This document shows positions 36,595 to 45,559 of a stretch of 59,968 nt of DNA, one piece after another (the stretch's first letter is position 1; the number at the start of each line of letters is the position of its first letter). The notes beneath the pieces are model-generated. The model ran no database searches, was not told where the DNA came from, and saw nothing but the letters and a program-made list of their open reading frames with translations. Both the position numbers and the translations under genes were made by a program. The stretch comes from Thermostichus sp047461615 (GTDB lineage: Bacteria; Cyanobacteriota; Cyanobacteriia; Thermostichales; Thermostichaceae): positions 1-59,968 of the forward strand of contig NZ_JANSHI010000016.1 of NCBI RefSeq assembly GCF_047461615.1. The letters are read 5' to 3'.

Positions 36595-37113
36595 ATGACC
36601 GAAGCGATGAGCAACTTTGAGGCGCCCCCCATGAGCCGGCGGGTTCTCTTGAACGCCCTTCTCAGCGGCTCGGTGGGGGTGGTGGTCGTGGGTGCCCTCT
36701 ACCCGGTGGTGAAGTATTTCATTCCTCCCTCTGCCGGTGGGACAGGGGAGGGAGTGATTGCCCAAGATGCCCTCGGCAGGCCAATTCGCGTCAGCGAGCT
36801 GCTAGCTACCCACGCGGCTACGGACCGCGTTCTGGCCCAGGGCTTGAAAGGGGATCCCACCTACATCGTGATCGACAATGGAGCGGTGGCTAACTACGGC
36901 CTCAACGCCGTCTGCACCCACCTCGGCTGCGTGGTGCCCTGGAATGCAGGAGAAAACCTCTTCAAGTGCCCCTGTCACGGATCCCAATATGCAGCCAATG
37001 GCAAGGTGATTCGGGGACCGGCTCCCCGCTCGCTAGAGCTAGTCAGCGCCACGGTGGACGGCGACAACATTCGCTTTAGCCCTTGGCAGGGCCCCGATTT
37101 CCGCGAGGCCTAA
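36595..37113 (+). CDS. petC: Cytochrome b6f Rieske iron-sulfur protein
   Basis: Carries electrons from plastoquinol to cytochrome f. Seen: a short cytoplasmic start with the Tat-like MSRRVLLNALL, one membrane anchor (about 22-42, GSVGVVVVGALYPVVKYFI), and the 2Fe-2S ligands in CTHLGCVVPWN and CPCHGSQY. The ATG at 36595 (MTEAMSNFEAPP) is preferred over a TTG frame at 36553; the ATG at 36607 is also possible. Length 172. petA follows after 153 bases, the standard cyanobacterial petCA order. Confidence 0.97.
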   Translation: MTEAMSNFEAPPMSRRVLLNALLSGSVGVVVVGALYPVVKYFIPPSAGGTGEGVIAQDALGRPIRVSELLATHAATDRVLAQGLKGDPTYIVIDNGAVANYGLNAVCTHLGCVVPWNAGENLFKCPCHGSQYAANGKVIRGPAPRSLELVSATVDGDNIRFSPWQGPDFREA

Positions 37114-37266
37114 ACGCGCCATTGCAGGGCTGGCGGTGGCGAGAGGAAAGCCTGAAGAGGGCACGGCGTTGGTCTTAGCCAGAGCGTCCACAGGCTCTCG
37201 AGGAGAGGGCGCAAAAAGCTTTTGCAGAGCTTTTGCAGATTGGAATTGCAATTTTGAGTTGAGCTT

Positions 37267-38250
37267 ATGAAGCGAATTTTTTTCTTGGCCTTGTGTGCGC
37301 TGCTGCTAATGGTCGTAGCATCTCCGCCAGCAGCAGCCTACCCCTACTATGCCCAGATGGCCTACGATAACCCCCGCGAGGCAACGGGGAAAATTGTCTG
37401 CGCCAACTGCCACCTGAACGCCATGCCTGTCCGGGCTGAAGTGCCGCAGGCGGTTACCCCCGGTCAGGTGTTCACCATTAAAGTTGGGATTCCCTACGAC
37501 CTAAGCAAGCAGCAGGTGCTAGCAGATGGCAGCAAGGGCGGCTTGAATGTTGGCGCGGTGGTGATCTTGCCAGAGGGCTTCCGCCTGGCCACTGAGGAGG
37601 AAATGACCGAAAAGCAGCGGCAGGAGACCGCTGAGACCTACATCACTCCCTACAGTGACCAGAAGCCCAACATCCTCCTGGTGGGGCCGTTGCCCGGTGA
37701 GCAGCACCAGGAAATCGTCTTCCCGGTGGTAGCCCCTGACCCGAAAGAGGATCCCTCAGTGGCTTTCATGAAATATCGGGTTTACATTGGCGCCAACCGG
37801 GGCCGTGGCCAGATCAACCCCGATGGCAGCCTCAGCAACAACAACGTCTTCCGCGCTCCCGCCACCGGCCGCCTGACCAGCATCGCCACTATCGAGTCGG
37901 ATCTTAGCGACCTGCCGGCAGAGCTGGCCGCCCTGGTGCCACCCGAATACGAGTTGCCGGGCACGCGAGTGCTCAGCTTCGAAACTGAGAACGGTATCCA
38001 GCATCTGGTGGTGCCGCCGGGGCCGGAGTTGGTGGTTAACATTGGCGACAGCGTCAAAGAAGGGGATCCGGTTACCAACAACCCCAACGTGGGCGGCTTT
38101 GGCCAAGTGGAGCGGGATCTGGTGCTGCAGAGCCCGGATCGGGTGAAGTGGATGGTGGCCTTCCTGGCGGCAGTGGCTATCACTCAGCTCCTCTTGGTAC
38201 TCAAGAAAAAGCAAGTGGAACTTATTCAGGCGGCAGAACTTTTGGGCTAG
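37267..38250 (+). CDS. petA: Cytochrome f
   Basis: Haem subunit of cytochrome b6f that reduces plastocyanin or cytochrome c6. Seen: a cleavable signal peptide ending SPPAAA before YPYYAQMAYDNP (the mature N-terminal tyrosine is the haem axial ligand), the haem site CANCHLN, the lumenal large and small domains, and a C-terminal membrane helix (WMVAFLAAVAITQLLLVL) with a short stromal-side tail. Length 327 is normal. The transcript ends at the hairpin at 38275-38302. Confidence 0.98.
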   Translation: MKRIFFLALCALLLMVVASPPAAAYPYYAQMAYDNPREATGKIVCANCHLNAMPVRAEVPQAVTPGQVFTIKVGIPYDLSKQQVLADGSKGGLNVGAVVILPEGFRLATEEEMTEKQRQETAETYITPYSDQKPNILLVGPLPGEQHQEIVFPVVAPDPKEDPSVAFMKYRVYIGANRGRGQINPDGSLSNNNVFRAPATGRLTSIATIESDLSDLPAELAALVPPEYELPGTRVLSFETENGIQHLVVPPGPELVVNIGDSVKEGDPVTNNPNVGGFGQVERDLVLQSPDRVKWMVAFLAAVAITQLLLVLKKKQVELIQAAELLG

Positions 38251-38274
38251 CCCCACCCTTCCCATCATTCCCAG

Positions 38275-38302
38275 CACCCCGGAACCAGCCGGGGTGTTTT
38301 TT
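38275..38302 (+). terminator. Intrinsic terminator after petA
   Basis: CACCCCGG (38275-38282), a six-base loop and CCGGGGTG (38289-38296) form an eight-pair hairpin followed immediately by six T. It ends the petC-petA transcript. The stop codon of the convergent phzF gene lies right next to the T run. Confidence 0.92.
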
Positions 38303-39115
38303 CTAAGGAATCCTCAGCTCTCCCACCATCACCAGCACTGCCTGCCCGGCAATCTCCACCCGAGCGCCGAGATAGCGACACCAGAGCTCACCCCCCCGCC
38401 TCGAGAGCTGCCGCACCCTGAGCTCAGTTCGACCCAGCCGCTCCGACCAATAGGGCGCCAACAGACACTGGGCAGAGCCGGTTACGGGATCCTCCGAGAT
38501 CCCCAAGCGGGGGGCGAAAACGCGGCAAACAAAATCCGCTCCCTCCTCCAAATCTGCTCCGGCAGCGGTGACGATTAACCCGGAGACAGAGAGCGCCTCC
38601 ACCTGAGCCCAATTCGGCTGGACTTGCCGCACCTGCTGCGCCGAAGCCAGCACCGCTACCCCCATGCTGCCGCGGTACAACTCTAGAGGAGGGATCCCCA
38701 AGGCCGCCGCCACCTGTTCTTGCGCTTCCAGCCAAGGTTGGGGAGTCTGGGAGGGGAAATCCATCGCTAGCCGCTTTCCTTGCTGCCGCACCAACACCTG
38801 GCCACTGCGGGTGGAGAAGGCCACCTCCTGAGCTTCTGGGTGAACTTCGCTCAAGAGCACATGGGCAGCAGCTAGGGTGGCGTGCCCACAGAGATCCACT
38901 TCCGTTGTGGGGGTAAACCAGCGCAGGCTGTAGTGGGGGAGGCCATCCCAGGATCCCTGGGGCAGCAAAAAAGCTGTTTCCGACAGATTGTTCTCTGCCG
39001 CAATTGCCTGCAACAGCTCCTGCGGCAGCTCCTGGGACAGCAAGCAAACCGCTGCCGGATTGCCCCTAAAGGGCACTGCCGTAAAGGCATCCACCTGAAA
39101 CAAGGGAATTCGCAC
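38303..39115 (-). CDS. PhzF-family isomerase/epimerase
   Basis: Member of the PhzF (diaminopimelate-epimerase-like fold) family, 270 residues. Seen: the opening IPLFQVDAFTAVPFRGNPAA, the catalytic glutamate in NNLSETAFLLPQ, FTPTTEVDLCGHATLAAAHV, and the C-terminal RVFAPRLGISEDPVTGSAQC. The family includes phenazine-pathway PhzF but most members have unknown substrates, and no phenazine genes are nearby. The start is taken as GTG at 39115, which has a strong GGAGGAG a few bases upstream; a longer frame to 39166 lacks conserved sequence. Confidence 0.85.
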   Translation of the reverse strand: MRIPLFQVDAFTAVPFRGNPAAVCLLSQELPQELLQAIAAENNLSETAFLLPQGSWDGLPHYSLRWFTPTTEVDLCGHATLAAAHVLLSEVHPEAQEVAFSTRSGQVLVRQQGKRLAMDFPSQTPQPWLEAQEQVAAALGIPPLELYRGSMGVAVLASAQQVRQVQPNWAQVEALSVSGLIVTAAGADLEEGADFVCRVFAPRLGISEDPVTGSAQCLLAPYWSERLGRTELRVRQLSRRGGELWCRYLGARVEIAGQAVLVMVGELRIP

Positions 39116-39190
39116 CGCCTCTCCTCCCCCAAAAGGCGCAGAGGAAGTCGGGAGATCCACACCCAACCGCCTCGTCTGTCGTTGCAGCTA

Positions 39191-39220
39191 TTGTCAGGCT
39201 GCAGAGCTGGCTGATAAACT
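39191..39220 (+). promoter_or_regulatory. Candidate promoter of groESL
   Basis: TTGTCA (39191-39196), an 18-base spacer and TAAACT (39215-39220). The CIRCE element begins at the last bases of the -10 box, so bound HrcA would cover the transcription start. Confidence 0.55.
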
Positions 39221-39245
39221 AGCACTCGGAAGCCGAGAGTGCTAA
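39219..39245 (+). promoter_or_regulatory. CIRCE operator (HrcA binding site)
   Basis: CTAGCACTC, nine bases, GAGTGCTAA: the CIRCE inverted repeat with one change from consensus (C for the first T). Known: HrcA binds this site and represses groESL until heat stress. It ends about 80 bases before the groES ATG. Confidence 0.95.
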
Positions 39246-39325
39246 AGCCTCAACGGATGCAAGTTTAGTTGACTCCTCAATCACCCTTTGACTTCCTGCC
39301 ATAGGCATCACGGAGGACACTTAGT

Positions 39326-39637
39326 ATGGCTGCAGTAACGCTGAACGTCTCTACGCTGAAACCGCTGGGCGACCGTGTGCTGGTGAAAGTTGCCCAGCAG
39401 GATGAGAAAACCGCAGGCGGGATCTTTTTGCCTGACACTGCCAAAGAGAAACCCCAAGTAGGGGAAGTGGTTGCGGTCGGTCCTGGCAAGCGCAATGACG
39501 ATGGCAAGGTTATTCCAATAGAGCTGAAAGTAGGCGACAGAGTGCTCTACTCCAAGTACGCCGGCACGGAGGTGAAGCTGGGTACCGAGGAGTATGTGCT
39601 GCTAGCTGAGCGGGACATCCTCGCCATTGTTCAGTAG
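39326..39637 (+). CDS. groES: Co-chaperonin GroES
   Basis: The heptameric lid of the GroEL chamber. Seen: LKPLGDRVLVKVAQQDEKTA, the mobile loop TAGGIFLPDTAKEKPQ, GEVVAVGPGKR and the end VLLAERDILAIVQ. Length 103 is normal. GGAGG lies about 12 bases upstream of the ATG. It sits under the CIRCE operator and 90 bases before groEL. Confidence 0.98.
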   Translation: MAAVTLNVSTLKPLGDRVLVKVAQQDEKTAGGIFLPDTAKEKPQVGEVVAVGPGKRNDDGKVIPIELKVGDRVLYSKYAGTEVKLGTEEYVLLAERDILAIVQ

Positions 39638-39727
39638 TTCTAGCAAGAGGCGGCAAGTGCTGTAAAAGAGATCAACTGCTGCTAGCTTCTAGCTTATCCT
39701 TCGTTGGCTGACCGTTGGAGGTTGACT

Positions 39728-41359
39728 ATGGCTAAGTCGATTATTTTCAGCGAAGAAGCCCGTCGCGCTCTTGAACACGGCATGGACATTTTGGCAGAGG
39801 CCGTAGCCGTTACCCTTGGCCCCAAAGGGCGCAACGTGGTGCTGGAGAAAAAATTTGGCGCACCCCAGATTGTTAACGATGGGGTAACCATTGCCAAAGA
39901 AATTGAGCTGGAAGACCACATTGAAAACACGGGAGTTTCTCTCATCCGTCAAGCTGCCTCTAAGACCAATGACATCGCTGGCGACGGCACCACTACAGCT
40001 ACGGTCTTGGCCCACGCCATGGTGAAAGAAGGGCTCAAGAACGTGGCTGCTGGCGCCAACCCCATCGCCCTCAAGCGCGGCATTGACAAGGCAGTGAAGT
40101 TCCTAGTGGACAAAATTGCCGAACACGCCCGCCCAGTAGAAGACTCCAAAGCCATTGCCCAGGTGGCGGCCATTTCTGCTGGCAACGATGAGGAAGTGGG
40201 CCGCATGATTGCCGAGGCCATGGAAAAAGTGGGCCGCGAGGGGGTGATCTCCCTAGAAGAAGGCAAGTCCATGACCACCGAGCTGGAAGTGACGGAGGGG
40301 ATGCGCTTTGACAAAGGCTACATCTCCCCCTACTTCGTCACTGACACGGAGCGGATGGAGGCGGTTCTGGAGAACCCCTACGTCCTAATCACCGACAAGA
40401 AGATTACCCTGGTGCAAGACCTGGTGCCGGTTCTGGAGCAAGTGGCCCGCGCTGGTCGTCCGCTGCTGATCATTGCCGAAGACATTGAGAAGGAAGCCCT
40501 GGCCACCTTGGTAGTGAACAAGCTGCGGGGCGTGCTGAGCGTGGTGGCGGTGAAAGCGCCTGGCTTTGGGGATCGCCGCAAAGCCATGCTGGAGGACATC
40601 GCCATCCTCACCGGCGGCGAAGTGATTAGCGAGGAGCGCGGCCTGAAGCTGGAGAACGCGCGTCTTGAGTCCTTTGGCTCGGCTCGCCGCGTCACGGTAA
40701 CCAAGGACCACACCACCATCGTGGCGGAGGGCAACGAAGCGGCGGTGAAAGCCCGTTGCGAGCAAATCCGTCGCCAAATTGAAGAGACTGACTCCACCTA
40801 CGACAAAGAAAAACTGCAAGAGCGCTTGGCCAAGCTAGCTGGCGGTGTGGCGGTGATTAAAGTGGGCGCGGCCACCGAAACGGAAATGAAGGATCGCAAG
40901 CTGCGCCTGGAAGATGCCATCAACGCCACCAAGGCGGCAGTAGAAGAGGGGATCGTCCCCGGCGGCGGCACCACCTTGGCCCACCTGATTCCGGTGGTTA
41001 CGGAGTGGGCGCAGGCCAACCTGTCTGGCGATGAGCTGGTGGGGGCTATGCTGGTGGCCCGTGCTCTGGGCGCTCCGCTGCGCCGCATTGCCGAGAACGC
41101 CGGCCAGAACGGCTCGATTGTGCTGGAGCGGGTGAAAGAGAAGCCCTTCACGGTGGGTTACGATGCCCAGAACGACGCCTATGTGGATATGTTCGAAGCG
41201 GGTATCGTTGACCCGGCCAAAGTCACCCGCTCTGCCCTGCAAAACGCTGCCTCGATTGCCGGCATGGTGCTCACCACCGAAGCTATTGTGGTGGACAAGC
41301 CCGAGCCTAAGAACAACAAGCCGGCTGGTGGCGGCGGCGCGGATGACTACGACTACTAA
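39728..41359 (+). CDS. groEL: Chaperonin GroEL
   Basis: ATP-driven protein-folding chamber, 543 residues. Seen: the ATP site VTLGPKGRNVVLEKKFG, DGTTTATVLAHAMVKEGL with the catalytic aspartate, AISAGNDEEVGRMIAEAM, and GIVPGGGTTLAHL. The C-terminal tail is PAGGGGADDYDY rather than the GGM repeats of E. coli, which is usual for a cyanobacterial GroEL1 paired with groES. The ATG at 39728 (MAKSIIFSEEA) is chosen over an upstream TTG. Many cyanobacteria carry a second groEL elsewhere. Confidence 0.98.
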   Translation: MAKSIIFSEEARRALEHGMDILAEAVAVTLGPKGRNVVLEKKFGAPQIVNDGVTIAKEIELEDHIENTGVSLIRQAASKTNDIAGDGTTTATVLAHAMVKEGLKNVAAGANPIALKRGIDKAVKFLVDKIAEHARPVEDSKAIAQVAAISAGNDEEVGRMIAEAMEKVGREGVISLEEGKSMTTELEVTEGMRFDKGYISPYFVTDTERMEAVLENPYVLITDKKITLVQDLVPVLEQVARAGRPLLIIAEDIEKEALATLVVNKLRGVLSVVAVKAPGFGDRRKAMLEDIAILTGGEVISEERGLKLENARLESFGSARRVTVTKDHTTIVAEGNEAAVKARCEQIRRQIEETDSTYDKEKLQERLAKLAGGVAVIKVGAATETEMKDRKLRLEDAINATKAAVEEGIVPGGGTTLAHLIPVVTEWAQANLSGDELVGAMLVARALGAPLRRIAENAGQNGSIVLERVKEKPFTVGYDAQNDAYVDMFEAGIVDPAKVTRSALQNAASIAGMVLTTEAIVVDKPEPKNNKPAGGGGADDYDY

Positions 41360-41438
41360 TCCTCTGGCACGAAGAGGCAACGGCTTCTCCAGGTAGCAGA
41401 GAGTCTGCTGCCTTGCCAGGGCAAAGCTGACTGCTTTT

Positions 41439-41462
41439 GGGATCCCAGGTGGGATCCCTTTT
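41439..41462 (+). terminator. Terminator-like hairpin after groEL, built from two GGGATCCC motifs
   Basis: GGGATCCCA (41439-41447) and its complement TGGGATCCC (41450-41458) are separated by two bases and followed by four T. In RNA the inner pair would open to give an eight-pair stem with a four-base loop. Each arm is itself the palindrome GGGATCCC that is scattered over the window, so this terminator may have been assembled from that repeat. Confidence 0.75.
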
Positions 41463-41495
41463 CCTTATCCCAGGGGGCGCAGAGGAGAAGGCGGC

Positions 41496-42332
41496 GTGGC
41501 ACGGTTAGTCTGCATTGGCCTAGATCTGGCCTGGTCAGCCCGCAACCCTTCGGGGGTGGCGACGCTGGAGGTGGAGATTCTGGATCCCGCCATTCAAAAC
41601 CTGACAGGCTGCCTGCTGGACAGCCGCCTCCTGGGGACCAATGAGGAAATTGTGGACTACATCCAAGCCCAAGCGGGAGGGGATCCCTGCCTGGTGGCAG
41701 TGGATGCCCCCTTGCGCGTTCCTAACTTGAGGGGCCAGCGGCAGGCAGAAGCCGAGCTCAACCGTGTGTTTCGACCCTACGCTGCTGGCGCTCACCCGGC
41801 CAACCGCCGGCTTCTAGAAAGAAATGGCCAGGTGCGAGGAGAAGCGCTGGTGCAAGCCCTCGCCCGCTATGGCTTTCAGGAGCAGGCCAGCATCGAGCAG
41901 GGGCGCTTGGCCCGTCAAGTTACTGAAGTCTTCCCCCACAGTGCCATCGTGAGCCTGTTTGGCCTTAGCCGCAGCCTCCCCTACAAGGCGCGTCCCCGCC
42001 GCAGCTGGCAGGAGCGAGAACAGGCCTGGCGGCTGTACCAGCAACATCTGCGCGCCTTGGCCAGCACCGATCCCTCTCTGCAGGGCCACGAGCCCCTGCT
42101 CCAAGTGGAGGTGGGATCCCTTAGAGGCCGCCAGCTCAAAAACTACGAAGACCAAGTCGATGCCTTGATGTGCGCCTACATCGCCCTCTACGGCTTCCGC
42201 TGGGGATCCCAGCGCTGCCACAGCTTCGGAAGTCTGCAGGAAGGGCACATCTTCACACCCCTGCCCAAGAGGCTAGTCGACCCCAAAACTTTCTCTGGCT
42301 TTAGAGACCTCCTTGGCGGCATGATTAATTAA
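41496..42332 (+). CDS. DUF429-family protein (predicted RNase H-like fold)
   Basis: A 278-residue protein of the DUF429 family. Seen: the opening LVCIGLDLAWSARNPSGVA, CLVAVDAPLRVPN, ANRRLLERNGQVRGEALVQAL and, near the end, KNYEDQVDALMCAYIALYG. The conserved aspartates (GLDLAW, AVDAP, EDQVDA) match the acidic set of an RNase H-like fold; activity is unproven. The start is GTG with AGGAG upstream. It ends 27 bases before the GuaB3-type gene in the same direction. Confidence 0.87.
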   Translation: MARLVCIGLDLAWSARNPSGVATLEVEILDPAIQNLTGCLLDSRLLGTNEEIVDYIQAQAGGDPCLVAVDAPLRVPNLRGQRQAEAELNRVFRPYAAGAHPANRRLLERNGQVRGEALVQALARYGFQEQASIEQGRLARQVTEVFPHSAIVSLFGLSRSLPYKARPRRSWQEREQAWRLYQQHLRALASTDPSLQGHEPLLQVEVGSLRGRQLKNYEDQVDALMCAYIALYGFRWGSQRCHSFGSLQEGHIFTPLPKRLVDPKTFSGFRDLLGGMIN

Positions 42333-42359
42333 GGGATCCTCTTGCTAAAGAGGAAAGAA

Positions 42360-43523
42360 ATGAACGTCCAACTGGGCCGCAATCGACAGGCAAGACGAGC
42401 ATACGGACTGGATGAGATTGCGCTGGTGCCGGGCAGGCGAACCCTGGATCCCAGCCTGGTGGATACCCACTTCACTATAGGAGGGATCCAACGACCCATC
42501 CCCATCATTGCCAGCGCCATGGATGGCGTGGTGGACGTCAAGATGGCGATTTTGCTCTCCAAGCTGGGGGCTTTTGGAGTGCTGAACCTAGACGGGATCC
42601 AAACTCGCTACGCGGATCCCGACGAGGTGCTGGAGCAGATTGCCGCAGTTGGCAAAGACGAGTTCGTCCCCCTGATGCAGCGCCTCTACAGCGAGCCGGT
42701 CAAGCCAGAGCTAATCCAAGAGCGCATTCGCCAGATCAAAGCTGCCGGCGCCATTGCTGCCGCTAGCTGTGTGCCCGCCCACGCTGCCCAATACGGTCCC
42801 CTGGTCGCGGAAGCGGGGGGGGATCTGTTTTTCGTCCAGGCCACTGTGGTTTCCGTCCACCACAAAGTGCCTGAGGGTATGCAAAAGCTCGATTTGGCCC
42901 AGTTCTGCCGCTCCATGCCCATTCCCGTAGTGGTGGGCAACTGCGTCACCTACGAGGTGGCCCTAGAGCTAATGCAAGCAGGAGCAGCGGGGGTCCTGGT
43001 GGGCATCGGCCCGGGGGCCGCTTGCACCTCCCGCGGCGTGCTGGGGGTGGGGGTGCCACAGGCTACCGCGATTGCCGACTGTGCTGCCGCCCGCGACCAG
43101 TTCCTGGCCGAAACCGGCACCTACGTTCCCATCATCGCCGACGGCGGCCTGGTGACCGGTGGCGACATTTGCAAGGCCATTGCCTGTGGGGCCGATGCAG
43201 TGATGATCGGATCCCCTTTGGCCCGCGCCTATGAGGCCCCCGGTCGCGGCTTTCACTGGGGCATGGCCACTCCCAGCCCCGTCTTGCCCCGCGGCACCCG
43301 CATCCGCGTGGGATGCACCGGCACCCTGGAAGAAATCTTGTGCGGCCCCGCCCGCCTCGATGACGGCACCCACAACCTCTGGGGTGCTCTGCGCACCAGC
43401 ATGGCTACCCTGGGCGCTGCCAACCTCAAGGAAATGCAGCAGGTGGAGATCTGCATTGCCCCTTCCCTGCTCACCGAGGGCAAGGTGTACCAGAAAGCCC
43501 AGAGCCTGGGCATGGGGAGATAG
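42360..43523 (+). CDS. guaB3: GuaB3-type IMP dehydrogenase-related protein
   Basis: A (beta/alpha)8 protein of the IMP dehydrogenase/GMP reductase family, 387 residues, without the CBS domains of classical GuaB. Seen: ASAMDGVVDVKMAI, GVLVGIGPGAACTSRGVLGV with the catalytic cysteine in GAACTSR, PIIADGGLVTGGDICKAIACGADAVMIGSP, and GCTGTLEEILCGP. It matches the GuaB3 subgroup of cyanobacteria and actinobacteria. Inference: IMP to XMP oxidation for GMP synthesis. The ATG at 42360 (MNVQLGRNRQARRAYGLDEI) with AGAGGAAAG upstream is chosen. Confidence 0.92.
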   Translation: MNVQLGRNRQARRAYGLDEIALVPGRRTLDPSLVDTHFTIGGIQRPIPIIASAMDGVVDVKMAILLSKLGAFGVLNLDGIQTRYADPDEVLEQIAAVGKDEFVPLMQRLYSEPVKPELIQERIRQIKAAGAIAAASCVPAHAAQYGPLVAEAGGDLFFVQATVVSVHHKVPEGMQKLDLAQFCRSMPIPVVVGNCVTYEVALELMQAGAAGVLVGIGPGAACTSRGVLGVGVPQATAIADCAAARDQFLAETGTYVPIIADGGLVTGGDICKAIACGADAVMIGSPLARAYEAPGRGFHWGMATPSPVLPRGTRIRVGCTGTLEEILCGPARLDDGTHNLWGALRTSMATLGAANLKEMQQVEICIAPSLLTEGKVYQKAQSLGMGR

Positions 43524-43561
43524 CGCCCGCCAATGCTAAACTCAGTAGCCGGGATCCCCAA

Positions 43562-43633
<72 letters not shown>

Positions 43634-43742
43634 TCCTCATCCAGGCTGGCAGTTTGGGGGATACACCCGCTAGCCAGGGCCAGATCCCTGGGGTAGAGTA
43701 ATGGGTGTGGAGCCTGAATTATCTAGCCCTGGGGATCTCGCA

Positions 43743-43771
43743 TTGAGTCTGGCTCAAAAAGTGTGTAAAGT
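43743..43771 (+). promoter_or_regulatory. Candidate promoter of the porin gene
   Basis: TTGAGT (43743-43748), a 17-base spacer and TAAAGT (43766-43771). It lies in the 285-base gap between tRNA-Val and the porin and would give a leader of about 140 bases; no known riboswitch was recognised in that leader. Confidence 0.45.
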
Positions 43772-43918
43772 GGTAGACGGTATGGACTGGGGCTGTACTA
43801 TGTTGTTCTTCTAAAGTCCGCAATTGTCAGGCTCGCTCTCGAGGTAGACGGCCTGTTACTTTTAGAAGGCACTGCTACAGCCAAGATAGGTGTGAGGACA
43901 GAGAACAAGGAGAGAAAC

Positions 43919-45499
43919 ATGCCCGCAAAACACGCGAACTACTGGAAAACGCTGCTGGCTGGGACTCTAGGTGCAGCGGCAGTCTTGACCCCTGGGGTGG
44001 CCTATGCCCAAGCGACGGGGCCTGTCACCTCCATCTCTGAACTTTCGGATGTGCAGCCTACTGACTGGGCTTTCCAGGCGCTGCAATCTCTGGTCGAGCG
44101 TTACGGCTGTATTGCCGGCTACCCCGACCGCACCTTCCGCGGCAACCGGGCCATGACCCGCTATGAGTTTGCCGCTGGGATGAACGCCTGCTTGGATCGC
44201 ATCAACGAGCTGATCGCTGCTGGGCTAGCCGACAAGGTTTCCAAAGAGGACTTGGCTACGCTGCAGCGGCTGCAGGAGGAGTTTGCGGCTGAGCTGGCGG
44301 CTCTACGGGGGCGGGTAGAGGCAGCAGAGGCTGATATTAACGACCTCAAAGGCAAGGTCTTCAACCCGGTTACCAAGTTGAATGCCGAGGTGATTACAGC
44401 TATTCTGGGCAGCGCCCTGACAGAAGATCGGGTTGTTGGGGGAAGGGTTGTGGCTGAGCAGAACCAAGCCAACATGACCCTGCCCTATCGGGTGCGGCTG
44501 AACTTCGACGCCTCCTTTGCTGGCCGCGACCGTTTGCGCATCCGCCTGCAGGCTCGCGATGCGGTAACCGCCTTCTTCTCTGGGGATCCAGGCGTTGGCT
44601 TTGGCGGTGGTGGCGGTGGCACTTTCACCCTGGCCCAGTTGGTCTATCAGTTCCCTGCCTTTAACCGCGCTGCCACCATCTACGCCGGCATCACGGGCAC
44701 AGGGGTGTCCAGCGTCCTTCAATACAGCGTTCCCTTCGAGGCCCTTTCTGACTTTGCCGACCTTCCCAAATCCACGGGAGATGTGCCCAGTGGAACGCTG
44801 TTTGGCTTCCGCTCTCGTCTCAGCGACCAGCTTCGCTTAGCCTACGCCTACAGCACTCGCGGCGCCCAGGACTTAGGCAGAGGCTTTGGTGACAGCGGTT
44901 TGACGGGCAACGACAGCGCTCACACGGTGGAGCTGGGCTTTTTGCCTACAAAAGAGCTGGAGTTCTACCTGCAGTTTGCTACCACCTATCTGCAGGATGC
45001 TACAAAAGGCCCCAGCTTCTTGGCCACCGGCAGTAACCTCTTCCGAGGGCCGCTGCGCCGGAATGAGGTAACCACCTCTGCGCGGGTCAATGCCTTTACG
45101 GTGGCCGCTAAGTGGGATGTAAGTCCACGGATTACGGTGTCCGGCTGGTTCACCGCTGGCAATGTCGATTACAACCTGCCTAATGTGGTACCAGCTGGCA
45201 CTATCGATCCAGGTGACGAAAGCTTCAACGGCTGGCTGTTTGGCTTTGTCTTCCCGGATCTGTTCGTGGAGGGTGCCAAAGGTGGTGTGGTCTTCGGCCA
45301 GCCAATCGTGACCACTGACAATTCTGGCGTCTGGGATACCCGCCCCTTCGTAGTGGACGTCTACTACAGCTTCCCGGTCAATGAGTACATTACCTTGACA
45401 CCTGCTGCCTATTTTGTAAGCAACCCCAACGGCGGCAGGCCAGGAGACAACGACCCAACCATTGGTGTGGGCGCTCTGCGGGCAGTGTTTACCTTCTAA
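43919..45499 (+). CDS. Outer-membrane porin with SLH domain (iron-uptake porin / Som type)
   Basis: Outer-membrane channel of the cyanobacterial SLH-OprB group, 526 residues. Seen: a signal peptide ending at GVAYA, an SLH domain (about 40-95, DWAFQALQSLVERYGCIAGYPDRTFRG...) that tethers to the cell wall, a coiled-coil spacer (about 95-145, LQEEFAAELAALRGRVEAAE), and a beta-barrel of alternating strands to a terminal aromatic residue (LRAVFTF). AAGGAGAG four bases before the ATG at 43919 decides the start. Members carry inorganic ions, including iron; the specific substrate here is unknown. Confidence 0.93.
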   Translation: MPAKHANYWKTLLAGTLGAAAVLTPGVAYAQATGPVTSISELSDVQPTDWAFQALQSLVERYGCIAGYPDRTFRGNRAMTRYEFAAGMNACLDRINELIAAGLADKVSKEDLATLQRLQEEFAAELAALRGRVEAAEADINDLKGKVFNPVTKLNAEVITAILGSALTEDRVVGGRVVAEQNQANMTLPYRVRLNFDASFAGRDRLRIRLQARDAVTAFFSGDPGVGFGGGGGGTFTLAQLVYQFPAFNRAATIYAGITGTGVSSVLQYSVPFEALSDFADLPKSTGDVPSGTLFGFRSRLSDQLRLAYAYSTRGAQDLGRGFGDSGLTGNDSAHTVELGFLPTKELEFYLQFATTYLQDATKGPSFLATGSNLFRGPLRRNEVTTSARVNAFTVAAKWDVSPRITVSGWFTAGNVDYNLPNVVPAGTIDPGDESFNGWLFGFVFPDLFVEGAKGGVVFGQPIVTTDNSGVWDTRPFVVDVYYSFPVNEYITLTPAAYFVSNPNGGRPGDNDPTIGVGALRAVFTF

Positions 45500-45530
45500 C
45501 CCCTTGCTGTCCTGCCTAGGTTAAAAATTT

Positions 45531-45559
45531 AGGGATCCGCAGTGGCGGATCCCTTTTTT
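45531..45559 (+). terminator. Intrinsic terminator after the porin gene
   Basis: AGGGATCCGC (45531-45540), loop AGTG and GCGGATCCCT (45545-45554), then six T in all. A perfect ten-pair hairpin whose arms again contain GGATCC. Confidence 0.92.
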
